IMG/VR virus record: IMGVR_UViG_3300023049_000005
Location: 199,053 to 263,052 of that record
Source of the DNA: a virus
Strand: one strand, 5' to 3'
DNA length: 64,000 bases
The position numbers and the translations under genes were made by a program. Each line of letters starts with the position of its first letter. Within the stretch, counting starts at the first letter, position 1. The notes under the pieces were generated by a model. It ran no database searches, was not told the DNA's origin, and saw nothing but the letters and a program-made list of their open reading frames with translations. Below are positions 33,521-44,423 of the stretch, in pieces.

Positions 33521-34747
33521 ATGAAATTAGAGACCAAGGACAAAGACCTATTAAAAACATTCGAGAAATACAGTAAAAGAATTAAGAAAATCGATAAGCT
33601 TAAATTATGTACTTATCAGACCATACTTGATATAATAGGCGATAAAAGTAAAATAAAATATGGAGATATCTTTCTTAAAAAAGATTACCTCATTGATCTA
33701 GTTAATACTATTATTTATAAGACTTATGACAAAAAAGATAAAGTTGTTAGACTATCTTCTGTGTATTTAAGAAAAAAATATGGGAAACATTCGAGTAAAT
33801 ATACTAAATATTTAAAAGAAAAAAAGATAATAAATCATCCTAGTAATTATTTAGTAGGTAAACAATGTAATGGATATCAATTACATTTCTCTATTATAGA
33901 GAGCAAATCGGTTTTATATACTAGTTATGATAAAACACTAATCGAAAAAACAAAGAAACGAAAGATCCAAGAGTTCATAGAATCAGTTAATTATAATTAT
34001 ATATCAGATAAAGTAATAAGACACGTAATCGATAGTTTCGAACACGTTGAATTAGAATACAATGGTGCATTACATTATCTGAATGAAAATGTCAAAGGAA
34101 ATAAACTGACAAAAAACTTAGTACATCTTCATATGATAGATGAAAAATTAGGTTGGTTTTCAATAGACGAAAACCAAAGGTGTCACACTCCGTTTACTAC
34201 ATTAAAATCAGAAGTTAGGGATAGTTATTTAACAATAGAGGGGGAAGAAACCAAAGAGATAGATATTTCTAATAGTCAACCTTTCTTTTTAACTATATTA
34301 GTTAAGAAACATTTAAAGGAATTAAAATGGATAGATCGAGATGAGTATAGTATATTTAAAAATTTAGTTAAGTCGGGTAAATATTATCGATTTTTCGAAG
34401 AATATGCACATGGGGGAAATGTTAAGACAAAAACATTTAAAGTGTTCTTCGGTAAAAATGAATATAAGACTAAGGTTGAGAATAAATTTGAACAGACTTT
34501 CCCTACTATATACAAATTTATACTTTGGTATAAAGAAAAAGAAAAGAGATATCAAGCATTAGCTAAAGAACTACAAAGGAGTGAATCTAATTTCATATTT
34601 AACGATGTCTTAGAAGAAGTAGTTAATTCTTTCCCAAACATAAGGTTTTTCACAGTACATGATTCGATAGTAGTCAGAGAATCGAAATATGATGAGGTAA
34701 AGGAAATATTTGATAAACATATTGATAGAATTCACCAAAAATTGTAG
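33521..34747 (+). CDS. diverged single-subunit polymerase with family-A-like palm motifs
   Basis: The 408-residue protein has three motifs in family A order: motif A EIDISNSQPFF with Asp248, motif B VKTKTFKVFFG (301-311, K302, F306, G311), and motif C TVHDSIVV with His380-Asp381. The K-x3-F-x3-F/Y-G spacing is that of family A and T7-type enzymes, and H-D-S is the T7 RNA polymerase form of H-D-E. The N-terminal 200 residues include SSVYLRKKYGKHSSKYTKYLKEK, which looks like a winged helix. The fingers are short for a replicase. It may be a primase-like, repair or RNA polymerase. It ends in TAG. Confidence 0.5.
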   Translation: MKLETKDKDLLKTFEKYSKRIKKIDKLKLCTYQTILDIIGDKSKIKYGDIFLKKDYLIDLVNTIIYKTYDKKDKVVRLSSVYLRKKYGKHSSKYTKYLKEKKIINHPSNYLVGKQCNGYQLHFSIIESKSVLYTSYDKTLIEKTKKRKIQEFIESVNYNYISDKVIRHVIDSFEHVELEYNGALHYLNENVKGNKLTKNLVHLHMIDEKLGWFSIDENQRCHTPFTTLKSEVRDSYLTIEGEETKEIDISNSQPFFLTILVKKHLKELKWIDRDEYSIFKNLVKSGKYYRFFEEYAHGGNVKTKTFKVFFGKNEYKTKVENKFEQTFPTIYKFILWYKEKEKRYQALAKELQRSESNFIFNDVLEEVVNSFPNIRFFTVHDSIVVRESKYDEVKEIFDKHIDRIHQKL

Positions 34748-34764
34748 TTGACATACTTACTTAT

Positions 34765-34774
34765 TTAATATATA
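34765..34774 (+). promoter_or_regulatory. TTAATATATA box 18 nt before the 3190-aa gene
   Basis: The decamer follows the stop of the polymerase-like gene and precedes the ATG at 34793, with the longer spacing seen before other virion genes. Confidence 0.45.
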
Positions 34775-34792
34775 ATTAAAATCGGATATTAA

Positions 34793-37700
34793 ATGAGTAA
34801 CAGTATTCAAGAAACATATAGTTCAGCACTAGTAAACTATTCAGAGCCTAGAACAATTAACGGTGTACATTACACGAGGTTTTACACAGAATTCAACACT
34901 GAATTGTCTGTAGGTGATTTCGTGTATATCTTAAATGGTAATTATGATAATACTGATTTACTTAACATCAACGAATATCAACAAGGAACAACGGGCTATG
35001 AAGTATTAGAGATCGATAGAAATTCGATAACTTTAGATATCTTATATAGAGATGAAGATCCGTGGAACGAAGACCCATTCGCTGATTATACTAAAGTATA
35101 TTTAGTTGATAATATCCAAAAATTTAATTATGAAAATATAGATAACTCGTTTGGTTTCGAAGGTCAAAGTGGGGATAAATACAGTATATTTAATAACAAT
35201 GTTTTCTTATCTCAAATAGAGGATATGGAATATACCCAAGAAACAGGAACTAACCAAAGATTTTTTAAGTCTTTCTTTGATCCCGAACGTACTTTAGGTA
35301 TGGTCGATATGAGAGGACAATTATTTAATGATTCCACGGAATTAAAATTCGATCTAGAAGAACTAACCGAATATAGTTTAGTTGAGCCTAACGGGGCATC
35401 AGGTAGTACATATGCTAGGTTTTCTAGTGGGCAGAATAATATAAGAGATTTTGATATAGTAACACAAGTTGATTATAGTACAGATGAAATAATAGAGAGA
35501 TTAATATCACTTAACTCATCTAATTCAGCTACTAATACAGTCAATTTATGGACACTTAATAAAAACACATTAGATGGTATAGGTGATGTTACACTAAGAA
35601 ATAGTTTAAATACAGAAGATGTGAGTGCTAATATAGTATCCCCTTTTATTAAAAAAGACGGATTGGGGGCATTTTCGGGTAGTCTTATTGATATTAGATT
35701 ACCGAAATATTCAGGTAGTACATATAATTATATAAGTTCTCAATCAGGGGGTGCTATATTAGGTAATACTTCAAGAACTTATACACTTAGAGATATAAAT
35801 CAAACAGTAATAGTGGGATATGATGATCCTACTTTTGAAAACAATTATAGAGCATTTGGTTTTTATAATTCTTCGGATCTATTGTCTGATAAATTTATAT
35901 CACCTGATTCACAGGATGATAGTTGGACAATTGCTAACGGTCAGGGATATATAGACGGTAATACACAGTCTACTCCATATTTTGCTTTGTCGTCAGGTTT
36001 AACAGGGTCTTATAATTATACAGGCGACTTTGTTTTCCCACAACGACAAATTGGAGGATTTAGGGTATATGGAAATATAGTACCACCATACGCAGAATAT
36101 AGTGGTATAGGTAGAGCAGTTCAAATAGAAACAAATACGTGGAATAATTCAGTAGAGGATTCTACACACCATGAGTTAGTTTTTGCGGGAACAGGACTTA
36201 CATCATCAGTCGATCCATTACAAGGAGGTGCTTATTTTTATTCATATGGAGGCGTTTGGCGTGATTATGATAGTATCTATAATGGTAATAAAATGTTAGG
36301 TAATGCGTTTGAGCTTTCTAAAACAACTTTTGATGAATATAAAACAGGGAGTTGGTCACAGTCTAGTTTTAACCCATTTGGTGATTTTGATGATTACCCG
36401 TTCGCAGATTTAAAAGATATTAAATTCTTAGGATACGAGAAGAAAGATTTTGGATTAAATATCTATTATGATAGTGCAGGTACACCTGTTAATACGTTTT
36501 CGGCTCTTACTTTTGCTTTACCTACTTTCGGTGGTATTGGTGGTGGTGAAACTTTTGCTTTACCATCGGAATTCGAATCTAATGGAGTATATTATTCTAG
36601 GTACTTAGTAATTACTGAAAGTGGTACTTCTTATATAATAAATTTATTATTTAACAGTGTTCTTTTAGCGGTAAATACTGATTTCTTAACTGATATGCAG
36701 AATGGATTACCACAAGTACATGTAGTAATACAAGAAATAGACACTGATCTTAGCCAACCAACAGAAATCGGAGTGCAAAGGAATTTAAACGTTTTTGATT
36801 TCCCTGAATTAATAGGGGGGGATTATCCAATTGTGTCTATATACGGAACACATTCTTATTATGATCCTATAAGCGGAACATTTTCGGGGTTTGACTTTAG
36901 TGATATTAATATAAGTACTATTGATTTTAGTGACCAAAGATGGCTAATAGGTAGCTCTGAACTAAGCCCAAGGTTAAGTAATTCTTCTCTTTTATCAACA
37001 GATGCAAACCAAGGTGTTTATGTTTTTGATAGATCAATAAATGATACTACTTATGAGTTTAGTATAACAACAACTACTGAATTTGATACAGGTGATACTT
37101 TACCTTCAAACAAAATATATAAAATATTAGGAGAGGTTATAAATAATAAGAGAAGAGTTTGGGTAGCTACGAACACAGGTCTATTTATGTTTGATTATGA
37201 TCTAGCATATACTTTTGATTATTATTTTAGAGTAAATTTTGATGATAATGAAATAGAACTAGATGAATCATTATATAAGAATGACAGACTTTATGTGATG
37301 GAAGAATTCACGTATGATGGAAGATTATTCGAAAAAGATAAAATATATCGTCATTTAAAAGACGAAAAAAGATGGGTAAGGGATACTACATACGAAAGAT
37401 CGTATTTAACTAAAGCTCACATGAAAGATGGTACTATATTAGAAGGTGTCTTCAATGATGGTATCTTCGGTAATAAAAACACTGTTGCAAATTGGGAAGG
37501 GGCTACTTGGAGAAATGGGATAGTTTATAATGTGGATTGGGATAGTGGTACAATGAGTTCTAAATCTGATATTATATTAAGACAAAATTATTATGCTACG
37601 TTAGATAATAGCAAAGTTAAGATAAGTACTGATTTTACTAACAATGAAGGATATGGTTATAATTTAGTTAATTTCTCTACACTTAAAACGGGTGATGTCT

Positions 37701-40700
37701 TAAATGGAACAATATTAAATACAACAATTGGGTTAACTGTAAGTAGTAGATTATTGGATGATACGTATAATGGATTATCGTTTAGTTATAACGATTTAGA
37801 AATTGTTAGATCTAAGATAGAAAATTCTACTACGAATGCGATACAACTTGGTAATTCTATGGTTAGTAGATCAGATCTAAATTCTACTTTTGTTAATGAT
37901 GCTCAATTGATTAATAATAATGTATATGATAGTATAATAAATGATGCAACAATAGAAAACCAAGGTAATATTAAGATATTAGGATACGAAAAATGGTTTA
38001 ATATCAGAACTAAAACGGAACAACAGGATATATTACAAATTCATAAATTCTTTATTAACGAAAAGGATTTTAGTAAGTTATCATATGAAGATTGGGTAGT
38101 TTTCAATAACGTGCAGTTAAGTAATAATAACCCGTCTAACATACTCGATAGACTGTTCTATGTCTTAGGTGGAGCTGATGGATATTACCAAGATGTATAT
38201 GAAGATTTAAATAGAATATTTAATAATAAGTATAGAGAGAATAATTTTAAGATATTTATTTCTAAACGATTAGAAACACAGAATAGACAAAGAACTAATA
38301 TTAGATATAATGGTGTTCAGTTAGTTGTAGATACTGCAGAGAACGAAAGTCCTATGTATTCTATTGATTTAAATATAGTAACTAATGAAATACCATATAA
38401 TTCTGATTCGAGTATTTATTTAAATGCTTTAGAAAATGATGGTATACTTAAAGTAAATGCTACTAATATAAGTAAAGCGGTTTTACAGAATTACCATTTT
38501 AAAAATAGTTGGATTAATGGTGGTACTTGGTTAAATGGTTCTATGATACAACCTGATCAGTTAAATAGTTTATATAATTATGGGTCAGTTTCTTCTACCA
38601 CTAATAGTGTTACAGTTGATTTATATGATAATAATTATGAGATAAAGTCTTCTGATATACTTGATAATGAAGTTGTACATATAAATAACATATGGGATAG
38701 TAATTTCTTAACGTATAGTGGTGGTGATTTTATGATCGTATCAGGAACAACATCAAGAGTTTTAGAACCGTATGGTGATTTCGCAACAAACGCAACACTA
38801 TCTGTTCCTATGAGTCAATATACTACACTTAATTTAAATAGAATTGACGGAGTAAATAATAATTTATCAATTGTAAGTGGTGTATTTAAGAACCAAAGTT
38901 TTTCTAATTTAAGTATACAAAACGAAGAATTAGATGTAAGAAATTTAAATTATCAGAATATTAGAAACTTAATGGTTATAAATTCTGAAATCACAAAGAG
39001 AGATAATTTAGAGATACAAGATATATTCTTAGGATATGGACATGTCTCAAATGACTTTACTAGCAAAGAAGAATTTGGTTTAGATCTTATATCATATAAA
39101 CAAACATTAACAAACGTAAATGTTTTTGATGGTATAGTTACTAAGTCTGCTTTCATATCAGGTACATTCTCTGATGGTATATTTACTAATAATCGTTACA
39201 GAGATATCAATGATTTGATTCCTATTAACAATAGAACCTATGCACCAACACAAAGTGCTGTGATATCTTCATGGCATTTCGGTAATTTCCTAAACGGGGA
39301 AGTTTCTGATTCAACTTGGTTGAATGGTACATTCTCTAATGGAATATTCTTAAATAGTGAATTCTTAGGTGGTATTTGGTCAAATGGTGAGTTTGGTGAT
39401 ATATCAGGTAGACCAACTCTTAACTTATTTAGAAAGGGGTTGTGGTTAAATGGTGCTTTTAATAATGGAATATTTGGCGATGATGATAAAGAAGTTGGTA
39501 CGATAAATAGTATTTATACTAATAATAAGTATATTTTAGAAAGTAATATTTATACTAAAGAAGGAACAAATATATGGGAGAAAGGTAATTTCAACAATGG
39601 TGTTTTAACTTCTATTAATAATAATGTAACAATATGGAGAGACGGTAAATTTAACAATGGTAAAGTAAGTGGGTCTGTTATTTGGTATGATGGTATATTT
39701 AATAACGGTAAATATAGTTCTAGATACGGTAGACAAGTAGCTAACGTAGCAGGTGAAGTGGATTTATTAAGTCTTGCGGATAGTTCATTAGCAGACGGAT
39801 CGAGAACATTAAACTTAAATGGTATAACAGCTTCTTTCCCCTTCTTAGATCAATATAGTATTGCTTCTATTAGAGATATCAATGCTAATAATCCAAACCT
39901 ATTTGATAACGCAGGAACGATTGTTCTTGATACTAGTGATAATCAATTAAAGTTCGGTTATGTTTCTTCTACTACAAGTAATACAGTGCTTGATCCATTT
40001 GATACTAACTTATCTTCACATGGTTTCACTGAAAAGGCTGCTGATGATTTCTTTACGGGTACTATATCAAATTTATATATGCAGTTCAAACCATTAGATT
40101 ACGAAGCAATTGGGACAAGTGTACACCCACTTAAAAATGCTAACATATTAGGTGCTAAGATATTCGTTCAAGATACTTCAAATGAATATATTTATGATGG
40201 ATCAAGTTATGTTACTCAATCTAATTTCTTATCTGCTACAATAAGTGGCACATCGTTAACATTCAGTAGTTATTATTCTTGGAGAAATGGTGTATTCAAT
40301 AACGGTGAATTTGGATTAGCGGATAATCCAAATAATATAAACCCATCATGGGAAAACGGTACTTTCAACGGTGGTGTTTTTAATGGTAAAGTTTGGAAAA
40401 ATGGAACATTCGTAAAGGGTAAATTTAATGGTTCGGGTACAAATCAGTTACAAACTAGTAGTACAAATATATTTAAGGGTTATGACCCACAAGCAAGTAT
40501 AGAAGAATATATCGATGATTATAGTCTATCTTTTATAGCAGCACAAAACCAAGGACAAGGATCATATAAAGTTATTTTAGATAAATATGATTGGTATGGT
40601 GTGTGGTTAAATGGTGAGGTTTCACCAAATATTAGTGGACTTAGTGTTGTTTTATCTAATTTAGAAAGCGCAGTATCTAACGTAACACCCAATTTAAGTT

Positions 40701-43700
40701 TTGGGTTAGAATCCGCATTTGCTCCTTCTGCTACTAACACATCTGTTTCCAATGCTCTTTCTAATAATTCAGGTTTATTGACAAACACATCAGTTCTTTC
40801 TAGTCCTGTTAGAGAAAATATACTTGTTGAATATTTCAACGAAGATAAATATAATAGAAGAATTAATAAAAGACCCATATTCGATAAAATGATATGGGTA
40901 AACGGTATATTTAATAACGCAGACGGAGAATTTAATGAAAGTGTTTGGCTTAGTGGTACTATGAAAAACGGTACATTTAGAAATTCTATGTTCAACCCAT
41001 ATGTACAAAGATGGGATTTCGAAACAGGTGATTTAAATAATATAGAATTTAAATTTGACTTAGATACTGAGAACACTATATGGGAGAACGGAACATTTGA
41101 TAGTGGTATATTCTTTTTCTCTGATTGGGAGAACGGAACATTCGAAAATGGTGTAATGATGGGTGGTAACTTTAAGGCAGGTAGAGCTAATTATATGTCT
41201 GCATATTCTTCTATTTGGGAAGGTGGTAGATTTAGAAATGGTAATTGGTTCGGGTCTAACTTTACGTTTGATAATATTTACAACGATCCATCTATACCCA
41301 ATCCTTTTGAGTACTTACGTAATTATTTTGCTAATGTTCAATTTGCTCCTTTCGTAACAGATATTTTAGGTAATAATAGTAAGAGATTACAGGATGATAG
41401 ATTACATATATGGAATATAATAGAAGGTGATATTACTAATAGTGTTTATAATATAACAGGTCATAGTTTTGGTACTGATAGTGGATCACAAATAATCAAT
41501 AACGGAACAGTAGATGTGAATAACACATACAGCTTTACTGATATATCAACTAGCCCCGCATCGGGTATATATAGATTGGAATTAAGTATATCACAAACAC
41601 CAATTGTTTTCTCTACATATGACTATATTGTGAATTTCACATTAGTTGACCAAAAGAGATATGATGAAGGGGTGTACGAAATTACTTTTTATACCGATGG
41701 TAATATTTGGAGTCCTATTCCAATAGTAAACAGCACGGTGTTTGAATTATATGCTGATATATACGAAAACGGTATATTAATCGAACCTGATGTATTACTA
41801 AAACAAATCCCAATAGGTAGTTATAAGAATGTTAGGAAAACCTTTGAGGTATTAGAAAATCAAGAATATGTACTTAAAATAGAAGCCCGAATGAGTGTAG
41901 ATAATGGTACTTACACGGAGAGTTATTACTTAGCAATAGAAGAAGTAGTGGCTGAGGTTGTTTACTCAAATAAAAATAATGATCTAGAAGGGTCAATAGA
42001 ATTAAATTGGGAAGGTTCATACTTAAATTCTACTGCTTCGACTGCTAGTGCTTCATTAACTTATACAAATACATTAAGTTTAGAAGATACTATTCGTTAT
42101 ACAGGTTTAGATGTATCTACTATAAGTATACCTACTGTATATAAAGATTATTCAAGTGCGTATTCTCAATTTGGAAACGGTACTTTCCAATCAGGTATAT
42201 TTGAAAACGGAATATGGAACAACGGATATAGGGGAACAGAATACGGTCTTTATATAATAGAAGACGGTGATGTTTATCCTGGGGCGACATTAAGTTATGT
42301 TCATTTGGGTGGTTCTTCGTCTATAGTAGAAACTAATCCATTATATAGCGATGTCCCTCAAGTTAAATATAGAACAGAACCAATTGTGTATTTTAACAGA
42401 GTACAAAGAAGCTTTAAAGTAGGAAGAAGAAGATGGAGATTCGTTTTAGAAAGTGCTTTTGATATTGATGCTGCTAATAATACAGAAGAATATAATAGAT
42501 TAAGAGTAAGTGATCAAGTGTCTATTTCTAATATAATAGCAATAGATATTAATGGTAATAGAAAATTAATTAAAGATGTATTTAGAATAATTAGAATACC
42601 AAGTAGAACTAGAATAGTAGTAGAGTATCAAGAAACTTTCCCTATCGATAGTATCCAAATAGATAGCGATAGACACTTAATTGCGGTTAGTAAAAACGTA
42701 TGGTTTAATGGTGCTTTCTTAAATGGGTATTTTAAAGGTAATATGATAAACGGATTTGTTAGAGGAAATAGAAATATCACCAAGATAGAAGACTCTCAAT
42801 TAATAGACGTTGACTTCCAAGGTGGGCATTTTGTGAGTAAGAAATACACACTTAGTAGTATATTCGATACAAGAACATCCAATTCGTTAAGTTTATCTCC
42901 ACAATTCACAGAGAAATATAATAGCTTATATCATAGTGGATTAATACAAAATATGACATTCGATGATGATGTTACTTTAACCAATTATGGGTTATATTCC
43001 ACAGAAGGAGTAAAAATAAACGGAAATGGGATTGGTGATCCTAAGAATGTAACTTTTGGTGCTACGGCAGTTTCGGAAGCACTTCAATATATCTATAATA
43101 GTGACATGGATCTAGTGTATGAACCTGAATATTATAGTAGTGTATTTAACCAAAATATTATCAATACACATGCTATAAACGAATTGGAAATTGGTGAGTT
43201 CATCCCCACTAAACTATATAACATACCTGCGGGTTATATTACTTATGATGTATTAAATAGTGTATCTAATTTTAAATATTCGACTGAGCCAAATAACATT
43301 GAGGGGGTAATAGAATATAAATTAAGTTTAGGATCTAAATATAAAATATTTAATGATTTATTTAATGTTGATTTTTCACAAAGTCCAAATAATGATCCTG
43401 ATATAGATGCACCATCTACTTTTAATATAGTGGAATCAGCAACATATGGTATATTCAGACAAGGATCTATATCTAATGGTATCAATTTTAACCAACTAGA
43501 ATCACAATTTATACACGAAGACTTTATGTATATATTTGATACTAGTAGTAATGTTACAGAAAAAATAACAGGGAACAATACGTTTAAACTTAGAAATAGA
43601 TATCACTTAGTAGAAGTAGATGTAGAATTTACTAATAAAACAGTACCCAATCCTTATGTTATAACTAATACCGTTACTATAGGCACTACATATAGTTATG

Positions 43701-44365
43701 GTACATTCTCACTACCTAAATTAAGTATAGGGCAAGCCTATAACGAATATTTTGAAAATATTAATTTAGGTGGAACAAGTGGTTATATATCATCTTATGA
43801 TAATGATATGGTCGGATTTATTGATGGGACAAAATTAAGTGAGATAAATAATTTTGGAAATATTGGTGATACTAAACGATTAACCATGAAGTCATTTATG
43901 TATAATAACTTTGGTGGGTATAGAGATTCAGTGAGAGTTATAGAAAAGGGCTTTAATGTTGATATAGGTTCAACCAGTAGCGAATATACAGTTAATTCTC
44001 CAATTTATTATAAATTTAATCATTATGAGATAGATAAAATTCCTTTTTATGATTATAGAAGTTATATTGATCCATTAAGTGGTGAGGTAACAGATTGGAA
44101 TATGTTAGCAAACCAAGATCAAACTAGAAAAATAGATGATAGGATTAAAACACCTTTCTATGCTTCTTCTGTTCCTATTAATTATCAAGACTCTAATTTT
44201 GTATTAACTGATAATATAAATTTCTTAGGTGGTTCTAATATAACAGGTAATGTGATTATTGAAGAAGTAGATACATTATCAACAGCTACTATACAAGAAT
44301 TATTAGATTTACTTGCTGCTAATAAACAATTTAATTTTGGTGGTGGTGGTCCTCAATCATTATAA
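34793..44365 (+). CDS. giant structural protein, 3190 aa, with WxNGxFxNGxF repeats
   Basis: This single gene fills 15% of the window. The first 850 residues are Ser/Thr/Gly/Asp-rich beta structure. From about residue 876 to 2660, clusters of MORN-like repeats of the form W-x-N-G-x-F-x-N-G-x-F recur, for example DSTWLNGTFSNGIF (near 1502), SWENGTFNGGVF (near 1853) and TIWENGTFDSGIF (near 2096). Other stretches between clusters carry conserved Tyr/Asn-rich folds. There is no signal peptide or membrane span. It ends in QFNFGGGGPQSL. I infer a long tail or baseplate structural protein, possibly a tail fibre or decoration spanning the particle. A strong terminator follows. Confidence 0.6.
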   Translation: MSNSIQETYSSALVNYSEPRTINGVHYTRFYTEFNTELSVGDFVYILNGNYDNTDLLNINEYQQGTTGYEVLEIDRNSITLDILYRDEDPWNEDPFADYTKVYLVDNIQKFNYENIDNSFGFEGQSGDKYSIFNNNVFLSQIEDMEYTQETGTNQRFFKSFFDPERTLGMVDMRGQLFNDSTELKFDLEELTEYSLVEPNGASGSTYARFSSGQNNIRDFDIVTQVDYSTDEIIERLISLNSSNSATNTVNLWTLNKNTLDGIGDVTLRNSLNTEDVSANIVSPFIKKDGLGAFSGSLIDIRLPKYSGSTYNYISSQSGGAILGNTSRTYTLRDINQTVIVGYDDPTFENNYRAFGFYNSSDLLSDKFISPDSQDDSWTIANGQGYIDGNTQSTPYFALSSGLTGSYNYTGDFVFPQRQIGGFRVYGNIVPPYAEYSGIGRAVQIETNTWNNSVEDSTHHELVFAGTGLTSSVDPLQGGAYFYSYGGVWRDYDSIYNGNKMLGNAFELSKTTFDEYKTGSWSQSSFNPFGDFDDYPFADLKDIKFLGYEKKDFGLNIYYDSAGTPVNTFSALTFALPTFGGIGGGETFALPSEFESNGVYYSRYLVITESGTSYIINLLFNSVLLAVNTDFLTDMQNGLPQVHVVIQEIDTDLSQPTEIGVQRNLNVFDFPELIGGDYPIVSIYGTHSYYDPISGTFSGFDFSDINISTIDFSDQRWLIGSSELSPRLSNSSLLSTDANQGVYVFDRSINDTTYEFSITTTTEFDTGDTLPSNKIYKILGEVINNKRRVWVATNTGLFMFDYDLAYTFDYYFRVNFDDNEIELDESLYKNDRLYVMEEFTYDGRLFEKDKIYRHLKDEKRWVRDTTYERSYLTKAHMKDGTILEGVFNDGIFGNKNTVANWEGATWRNGIVYNVDWDSGTMSSKSDIILRQNYYATLDNSKVKISTDFTNNEGYGYNLVNFSTLKTGDVLNGTILNTTIGLTVSSRLLDDTYNGLSFSYNDLEIVRSKIENSTTNAIQLGNSMVSRSDLNSTFVNDAQLINNNVYDSIINDATIENQGNIKILGYEKWFNIRTKTEQQDILQIHKFFINEKDFSKLSYEDWVVFNNVQLSNNNPSNILDRLFYVLGGADGYYQDVYEDLNRIFNNKYRENNFKIFISKRLETQNRQRTNIRYNGVQLVVDTAENESPMYSIDLNIVTNEIPYNSDSSIYLNALENDGILKVNATNISKAVLQNYHFKNSWINGGTWLNGSMIQPDQLNSLYNYGSVSSTTNSVTVDLYDNNYEIKSSDILDNEVVHINNIWDSNFLTYSGGDFMIVSGTTSRVLEPYGDFATNATLSVPMSQYTTLNLNRIDGVNNNLSIVSGVFKNQSFSNLSIQNEELDVRNLNYQNIRNLMVINSEITKRDNLEIQDIFLGYGHVSNDFTSKEEFGLDLISYKQTLTNVNVFDGIVTKSAFISGTFSDGIFTNNRYRDINDLIPINNRTYAPTQSAVISSWHFGNFLNGEVSDSTWLNGTFSNGIFLNSEFLGGIWSNGEFGDISGRPTLNLFRKGLWLNGAFNNGIFGDDDKEVGTINSIYTNNKYILESNIYTKEGTNIWEKGNFNNGVLTSINNNVTIWRDGKFNNGKVSGSVIWYDGIFNNGKYSSRYGRQVANVAGEVDLLSLADSSLADGSRTLNLNGITASFPFLDQYSIASIRDINANNPNLFDNAGTIVLDTSDNQLKFGYVSSTTSNTVLDPFDTNLSSHGFTEKAADDFFTGTISNLYMQFKPLDYEAIGTSVHPLKNANILGAKIFVQDTSNEYIYDGSSYVTQSNFLSATISGTSLTFSSYYSWRNGVFNNGEFGLADNPNNINPSWENGTFNGGVFNGKVWKNGTFVKGKFNGSGTNQLQTSSTNIFKGYDPQASIEEYIDDYSLSFIAAQNQGQGSYKVILDKYDWYGVWLNGEVSPNISGLSVVLSNLESAVSNVTPNLSFGLESAFAPSATNTSVSNALSNNSGLLTNTSVLSSPVRENILVEYFNEDKYNRRINKRPIFDKMIWVNGIFNNADGEFNESVWLSGTMKNGTFRNSMFNPYVQRWDFETGDLNNIEFKFDLDTENTIWENGTFDSGIFFFSDWENGTFENGVMMGGNFKAGRANYMSAYSSIWEGGRFRNGNWFGSNFTFDNIYNDPSIPNPFEYLRNYFANVQFAPFVTDILGNNSKRLQDDRLHIWNIIEGDITNSVYNITGHSFGTDSGSQIINNGTVDVNNTYSFTDISTSPASGIYRLELSISQTPIVFSTYDYIVNFTLVDQKRYDEGVYEITFYTDGNIWSPIPIVNSTVFELYADIYENGILIEPDVLLKQIPIGSYKNVRKTFEVLENQEYVLKIEARMSVDNGTYTESYYLAIEEVVAEVVYSNKNNDLEGSIELNWEGSYLNSTASTASASLTYTNTLSLEDTIRYTGLDVSTISIPTVYKDYSSAYSQFGNGTFQSGIFENGIWNNGYRGTEYGLYIIEDGDVYPGATLSYVHLGGSSSIVETNPLYSDVPQVKYRTEPIVYFNRVQRSFKVGRRRWRFVLESAFDIDAANNTEEYNRLRVSDQVSISNIIAIDINGNRKLIKDVFRIIRIPSRTRIVVEYQETFPIDSIQIDSDRHLIAVSKNVWFNGAFLNGYFKGNMINGFVRGNRNITKIEDSQLIDVDFQGGHFVSKKYTLSSIFDTRTSNSLSLSPQFTEKYNSLYHSGLIQNMTFDDDVTLTNYGLYSTEGVKINGNGIGDPKNVTFGATAVSEALQYIYNSDMDLVYEPEYYSSVFNQNIINTHAINELEIGEFIPTKLYNIPAGYITYDVLNSVSNFKYSTEPNNIEGVIEYKLSLGSKYKIFNDLFNVDFSQSPNNDPDIDAPSTFNIVESATYGIFRQGSISNGINFNQLESQFIHEDFMYIFDTSSNVTEKITGNNTFKLRNRYHLVEVDVEFTNKTVPNPYVITNTVTIGTTYSYGTFSLPKLSIGQAYNEYFENINLGGTSGYISSYDNDMVGFIDGTKLSEINNFGNIGDTKRLTMKSFMYNNFGGYRDSVRVIEKGFNVDIGSTSSEYTVNSPIYYKFNHYEIDKIPFYDYRSYIDPLSGEVTDWNMLANQDQTRKIDDRIKTPFYASSVPINYQDSNFVLTDNINFLGGSNITGNVIIEEVDTLSTATIQELLDLLAANKQFNFGGGGPQSL

Positions 44366-44369
44366 AAAA

Positions 44370-44403
44370 AAAGGGGGGATAGTTAAAAACATATCCCCCC
44401 TTT
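44370..44403. terminator. strong bidirectional terminator
   Basis: AAAGGGGGGATA and TATCCCCCCTTT form a perfect 12-bp stem around a 10-nt loop. A-run on the left and T-run on the right let it work from both sides, between convergent genes ending at 44365 and 44424. Confidence 0.85.
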
Positions 44404-44423
44404 CAGACAAACTAAAAACTAAT

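Noticed and set aside
40519-41076. Long minus-strand frame of 185 codons
   Set aside because: It is antisense to the repeat clusters of the 3190-residue gene and reflects their Asn/Gly codons.
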